Origin: Kitagawia praeruptora
Taxonomy: Eukaryota > Streptophyta > Magnoliopsida > Apiales > Apiaceae
Reading direction: 5' to 3'
DNA: 64,000 nt
Assembly: GCA_037693485.1 (NCBI GenBank)
Contig: CM075347.1
Coordinates: 141,454,501-141,518,500, forward strand
The stretch's first letter is position 1. Each line of letters starts with the position of its first letter. This document shows positions 59,442-64,000 of this stretch, one piece after another. The notes below the pieces were generated by a model, which had not been told where the DNA came from, did not search any database, and saw only the letters and a list, made by a program, of their open reading frames with translations. Both the position numbers and the translations under genes were made by a program.

Positions 59442-59774
59442 TGTTATAACGGAAGCACAAAAAAGATTATAATAAACATAAAGGAAGAACACAGATTGGC
59501 AGAAGAGAAAACTTTATTGATCTTGATGATACGGATTACAGATTCTGATTCAGATCTAATTGACTTTAGATCTGACAAACTTAATTGATAACAGATATGA
59601 TTCAGATTTTCCGATTCAGATTTCAGACTTCCTCCTAGGTTTTGCCCCTAGAGAGTTTATATAATACTCTCTAGGCGGCTACAGAAGACAAAACAGAAAC
59701 TGACTAGGAAACAGGAAATAGATAAAACAGAACAGAAGGCAAAACAGAAACCAATTTCAAGTCATATTTCAACA
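59442..59774 (-). mobile_element. Solo LTR, 333 bp, TSD CAATC (copy D)
   Basis: Counterpart of 6865-7197, with CAATC at 59437-59441 and 59775-59779. Confidence 0.82.
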
Positions 59775-59837
59775 CAATCAACTCTGCAGCATTACCCTCT
59801 CTAAAACCTGCTAATTAGTGTCACGCGTCTTTTTCCA

Positions 59838-60185
59838 CTAATTTTTCCTCGGCTTTAGGTCTTTGCCTCGGATCATGTACTCATTTCGGGGACCTGGTAC
59901 ACTAAAATTTGCAGGGTTTTTGTTGGTTATGCAGTATACAGAGGGAGGAGGAAAAGGTTCACCTGTGTACAGAGCTTCCAGGTTTTCATACATTTTTTGA
60001 ACCACTGGATTTGCTCCAGTACCAGCTCTTTTGGATGTTCCCTTTTTCTTTGTCTTGAAAGGAAAAGCCGACTCACCTGTAGCTTTGGAACGTTTTCTTG
60101 AGATGAGATCTGTATTACACGAGAGAGGACTAGGTCTTTTCTCTGGTAATTGCAGAGTATGAGTACCGACGCCTTCTTTAGCAGA
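59838..60185 (-). pseudogene. EMF1: EMF1 C-terminal block remnant (copy D)
   Basis: Same arrangement as copy A: bounded upstream by the TAA at 60186-60188 and ending at the stop at 59838 after LKPRKN. It is out of frame with the N-terminal exon above it. Confidence 0.6.
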
Positions 60186-60728
60186 TTACTTTTCTTGAGA
60201 TATGTTTCCTGCACTTCAGGAAGAACAGGAGTACCAGTAGCAACACGTACACAGTTTTTGCAGCGCCACCACATAAACCGAGGAACATCTACTGGTGCTT
60301 TTAGCTGCTCCCATTTCCGATAATTCTTTTCCCCAAAGGGGTTGCATGCCTTCGGGTCTCTTTTCCGAATGTCAGCCACATATTGACTGACCACACACAT
60401 CAGATACAATTTGTCAAAATTGAAATTCACAAAAAAACCCAAAGAAACTAAGGAAATGAATGCAACAGAAAGAGAATAAATCACAGAAAATATGTAGTTC
60501 TGCTCTAACATTATTTATAGTTCTATTCAAATCGAATGTGCAATATATATGTTACAATTAAAAGTATGGGCAAAGGAAACAGCATTACCGCATCGAAAAA
60601 TGCTGACAACCATTAGTTGCATTTTTATTCACATCCAAACTAGTGTTTTCTAACGACAATGCATTGATGGTATCAACATGTCCGTCCATATCCTTGGAGG
60701 AGGAGGTTGTTGAACCGCACTTCTTCAT
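59927..60728 (-). CDS. EMF1: EMF1-like truncated gene, two-exon model (copy D)
   Basis: Exon 1 spans 60728-60589 and exon 2 spans 60386-59927, giving about 199 residues. It is closest to copy A. It has FMWWRCKNC in place of FKWWRCKNC, and a changed base near the end (GCAGTATAC for GCAGTCTAC on the plus strand) adds three residues. The frame is open across the splice. The family basis is as for copy A: the EMF1 N-terminal block, with the middle of EMF1 absent. Confidence 0.6.
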
Positions 60729-62847
60729 ATTGTTCTGCAATTAAACTGCAATTAAATTACGTACACGCCAAAATAAACTTTCAAATTTTCAGTAATCAAA
60801 TTAACCAAACAAAATTTTTTACTATGAGAAAAAAGAAACATGAAATATTTACTATCACAGATGATATAAAATTCAAATCCTAATAAATATTTTTGTTAAA
60901 AAAATTAGAAATATATTGTTTTCTTGAATAACAACCCCTAATTATTGAAATCATTAAATGAATAAATAAATTGAACGATTTTTGTGGTCTTAATAAGAAA
61001 AATAATTTGAGATCGAGCCACATTTATAGAATACATAAAATTGTAATAATACACAAAAAATTGAATAAATCATCGCATGTTTGAAAAATAAGAATAAAAC
61101 ATCATTTTAATACGTTCGTTCGAAAAATAAGAATAGAACATCATTTTAATTCGCCGCTTCCGTCACACCAATCCACGATTTTTCATAATCAACCGATACG
61201 AAATCAGAAAAAGAACCAAGTAACAAATTGATTAAATAATTCACAGCACCCTCTACAAAAATAGCCTCACCGCAAATCAAACACCAAATCAAAGAAATAA
61301 TATTGTAACCGATGTGAGAAATCAGTTTAAATATAAAATTAAGCCGGTTCGTTGGCTTTATGTACCAAATTCCCCCAATGTTAACTCATACAAAATCAGA
61401 GAAAATCCGTATAACAACTTGCACTATTATTTTGACCGCCATTTATATAACATGAATCAAACCCGATAAAGAAAATAAGTAAATAGTATGGCTTATCTAG
61501 TTAAACAACCAATTTCAAATTAAATCAACTAAATATAGCTAATATCAAGAAATTTTAGTCAAATCTAAAGCATACAAAATGTGAATTGAAGTTATGAAGG
61601 AAGCAATTGGACCTTTCTGGGTGCAAACACAGAAGAGTGGAGATGGTTAGGGTTTGAGACAGTGTTCTCTATATTACACCCAACACACAAAAAGACTAGC
61701 CAGATAACAATTTTCTACAACTTCTAGTGTTCATGGTGCTCCAAGTAATTCTACAATCACACAAGCTTAAGGAGGACACAAAGGAAATAGATAGAGAAAG
61801 ATCACCTGGAACACTAGTAAATAAAAAGGAATAAAGGACGTTCACTAAGGCAATAATGATCCCCAAAATTCTATGCCTCAGGTAGTATATAGAGGTCTTG
61901 ATTTTAATAGTTATTGGATCAAAATTATAGGTAAAAGAAAACTTCAAGAAATCATTAAGATAAATATGAAAAAATTTAACCACTAGCAGGAATTTTTGAA
62001 CATGAAAAACCCAAGCAAGGGAACATTACAAAAAACTAGTATAACACATAATGCTATGTGTGAACATGCCTATAAAAAAATAGGAATAGAGTACCTTCAC
62101 TAGGGCAACAATGACCCCTAAACTAGTATGCCTCAGGTAATTGAGACGTCTTGCTTTTATTAGTTATTGAAAAATATGTATTCTTGGAGCACTTTCTTCA
62201 TTGTTTACTAAATCTGAAAAGAAAAATGGTAAAAAATGAATAAAGTACATGTTATAATTAGGGGTGTGAAGTGAGATTATGTATATTAAATCAAATGAAA
62301 ATCCATAAAAAATTGATTGACTTTTTTAAAAATAAAAAGTACAACATATTGACAATCCCCAAATACCTTACATTTAACCCATATACAAGCTATCACATTT
62401 TCTTACCATGTTGCCTCTAAATGTATAGTATACATGGCCTACTTCTCCACCTTGTAAAATCTCTTGGCACTGCAATATAGAAGACACTCACAATATGAGA
62501 CATTCACAATATGTAATGTAGGTATGTATGTAAAAATAGTTCAAATATTTTTTTTCTTTTGACATGCATTATTGTTAATAAGCTATCAACAAACTAAATG
62601 AAGAACACTAAAATTATTGACTAACTGTAAGTAAATAAAATTATTCTGTTATGGAGTGAAATTCAATTAATTTACAAACAAGATAAAAAAAATACATACA
62701 ATTTGTAGTAAATAATTTCATGAAGTGAAAATTTTACATGTATAGATTTTCATTTAGCACTTCCAATAAAATTGGTTAATTGTTACACACTGCATAATCA
62801 ATACGCACTTCTCACTTTAACATTTGCCTGTAAATACATTCACAAAT

Positions 62848-63138
62848 ATACAAATAGATCTTCTCAAAACAAATAAAATAGATCCAAAATATATTACCAT
62901 TAATTTGTTGAACAAGATCAGTGTGTATGTTTGAAAACATCATTCGAAATTACTATTCACAGCCTCCATGTGTTCTCTCAATATTGAAAAAAATACAAAT
63001 ATATCTTCTCAAAACAAATAAAATAGATCCAAAACATATTACCTTTAATTTGTTGAACAAGATCAGTGTGTATGTTTGAAAACTTCATTCCAAATTACTA
63101 TTCATAGCCTCCATGTGTTCTCTCAATATTGGTGGGAA
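62848..63138. repeat. 145-bp tandem duplication (unit 3)
   Basis: Counterpart of 14309-14598, with copies starting at 62848 and 62993. Confidence 0.85.
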
Positions 63139-63532
63139 AACTTCACTGTAAAACCACTCTGCTCCGGACTCCTTGAGATATTGAGAAATTTCAGGTTTCC
63201 CACTTATATAGAGCGGCGGCCCCAGCCTTCATTAGGGTTAAGAATATAATAGCTTAGTAAAATGTCAATATTACCCCTAGTTGTATCCATTTAAAAGCCC
63301 AACCCAATTTATGTTTTTATGATTTGGATTTTTGGATCAAAATTATATGGGCCAAAATCAAATGAAATAATTGGATGACATAAATATAGATTTTTAAAGT
63401 TAAATTTATATATGTAATATAGTTATAAAAGGGTAAAATTTTAATAATAAGTATGGTATACTAAGGTTCATTACAACATTTTATCTTAGTTTTAAACTAA
63501 CTAAAATATTATAGTCCAAAACATAAGATTGA

Positions 63533-64000
63533 CATAAAATGCATAATAATACATTTTATCATTATTAACATTTTGCTTCATAATTACTGCTTTTTGTAAA
63601 TGTTTTATAAGATCAAAATCTATGTTATTCCCAAAAGTAATTTCCTACCATATAACAAAAATGAAGGGGGTGTTTGGGCGAACTTTTTTTTCAAGAATAA
63701 GTCAAACTTTTTTTTTTTGCTAATTGAATAAGTCAATTTATTTTAAGTTAAAAGTTAAGATTCCTAACTTTTCAACTTATTTTTCAACTTATTTTTGTAA
63801 CTTATTTAATATCAAACATACATTAAATACTTTTATAAATTTTTTTTATCAAAATATAAAATTTTTACCCGAAAATAAGTCCAAAAGTCCTTATATTAAG
63901 GTGAGCCAAACAGGCCAAAACTTGTTGTTTGATCAAGAATTTCTTGATTGAGGATGTAGTTCTATTTTACCAAAACCTATTAAATATTTAACTTAGTTCT
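63533..64000. repeat. Large tandem repeat, start of unit 4
   Basis: The first 468 bases of another unit, closest to unit 3. It includes another MITE-like element at 63666-63916. The array therefore continues beyond the window. Confidence 0.92.

Larger units (their letters stand above)
52572..63532. repeat. Large tandem repeat, unit 3 (basic 11-kb form)
   Basis: Contains one copy of each block and no nested transposon, so it is the best view of the basic unit. It runs directly from the EMF1-like block into the terminal tract at about 61990, where unit 1 has its internal duplication junction. Confidence 0.93.

Overview
The window is nuclear plant DNA, most likely from a eudicot. It is AT-rich and has GT-AG introns, nested plant transposons (CACTA, Ty3/gypsy, MITEs, solo LTRs) and fragments of plant genes (EMF1, DRP1, HMG-CoA reductase, beta-carbonic anhydrase, TH1). 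I saw no bacterial, organellar, rRNA or tRNA gene. The species cannot be named from this sequence.

The backbone is a head-to-tail array of one large repeat unit. Unit 1 is 1-14989, unit 2 is 14990-52571, unit 3 is 52572-63532, and unit 4 starts at 63533 and runs off the end. Unit 3 (about 11 kb) is the simplest form. In order it holds a terminal-inverted MITE, a long (ATT)n microsatellite, a minus-strand gag relic with its LTR, an (AT)n tract, a foldback MITE with 9-bp target duplications, and a minus-strand gene resembling EMBRYONIC FLOWER 1 (EMF1) with a 333-bp solo LTR in its 3' flank. Last comes a 145-bp tandem duplication. Unit 1 is longer because about 4 kb carrying the EMF1-like gene is duplicated in tandem. 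Unit 2 is longer because of insertions, and it has lost about 3 kb.

There are four EMF1-like copies: 7.3-8.2 kb, 11.3-12.2 kb, 48.9-49.8 kb and 59.8-60.7 kb. Each keeps the EMF1 N-terminal block and, in a shifted frame, the EMF1 C-terminal block, with the large middle of the protein missing. In three copies the two-exon N-terminal reading frame is open for about 196-199 residues.

Unit 2 is a nest of insertions. A 1.29-kb solo LTR (18343-19632, TSD CTGTA) sits in the gag-relic region. An 18-kb CACTA transposon (22327-40296, TSD AAA) carries exons of an alpha/beta-hydrolase and of a dynamin-related protein 1 gene, and is itself split by a 12.9-kb Ty3/gypsy element (25285-38140, TSD CTAAA). The gypsy element has two 3685-bp LTRs that look almost identical by eye, yet its pol is full of stops and frameshifts. 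A second CACTA element (from 41058) carries minus-strand fragments of HMG-CoA reductase, beta-carbonic anhydrase and the thiamine gene TH1. Its far end is missing and it runs into a satellite array of about 174 bp x 9 copies (45895-47500), which abuts the resumed host repeat.

No gene here can be called a normal full-length host gene. The candidates for function are the truncated EMF1-like reading frames and, more speculatively, chimeric transcripts from the two gene-carrying CACTA elements. All identifications rest on reading translations by eye; no database search was run.
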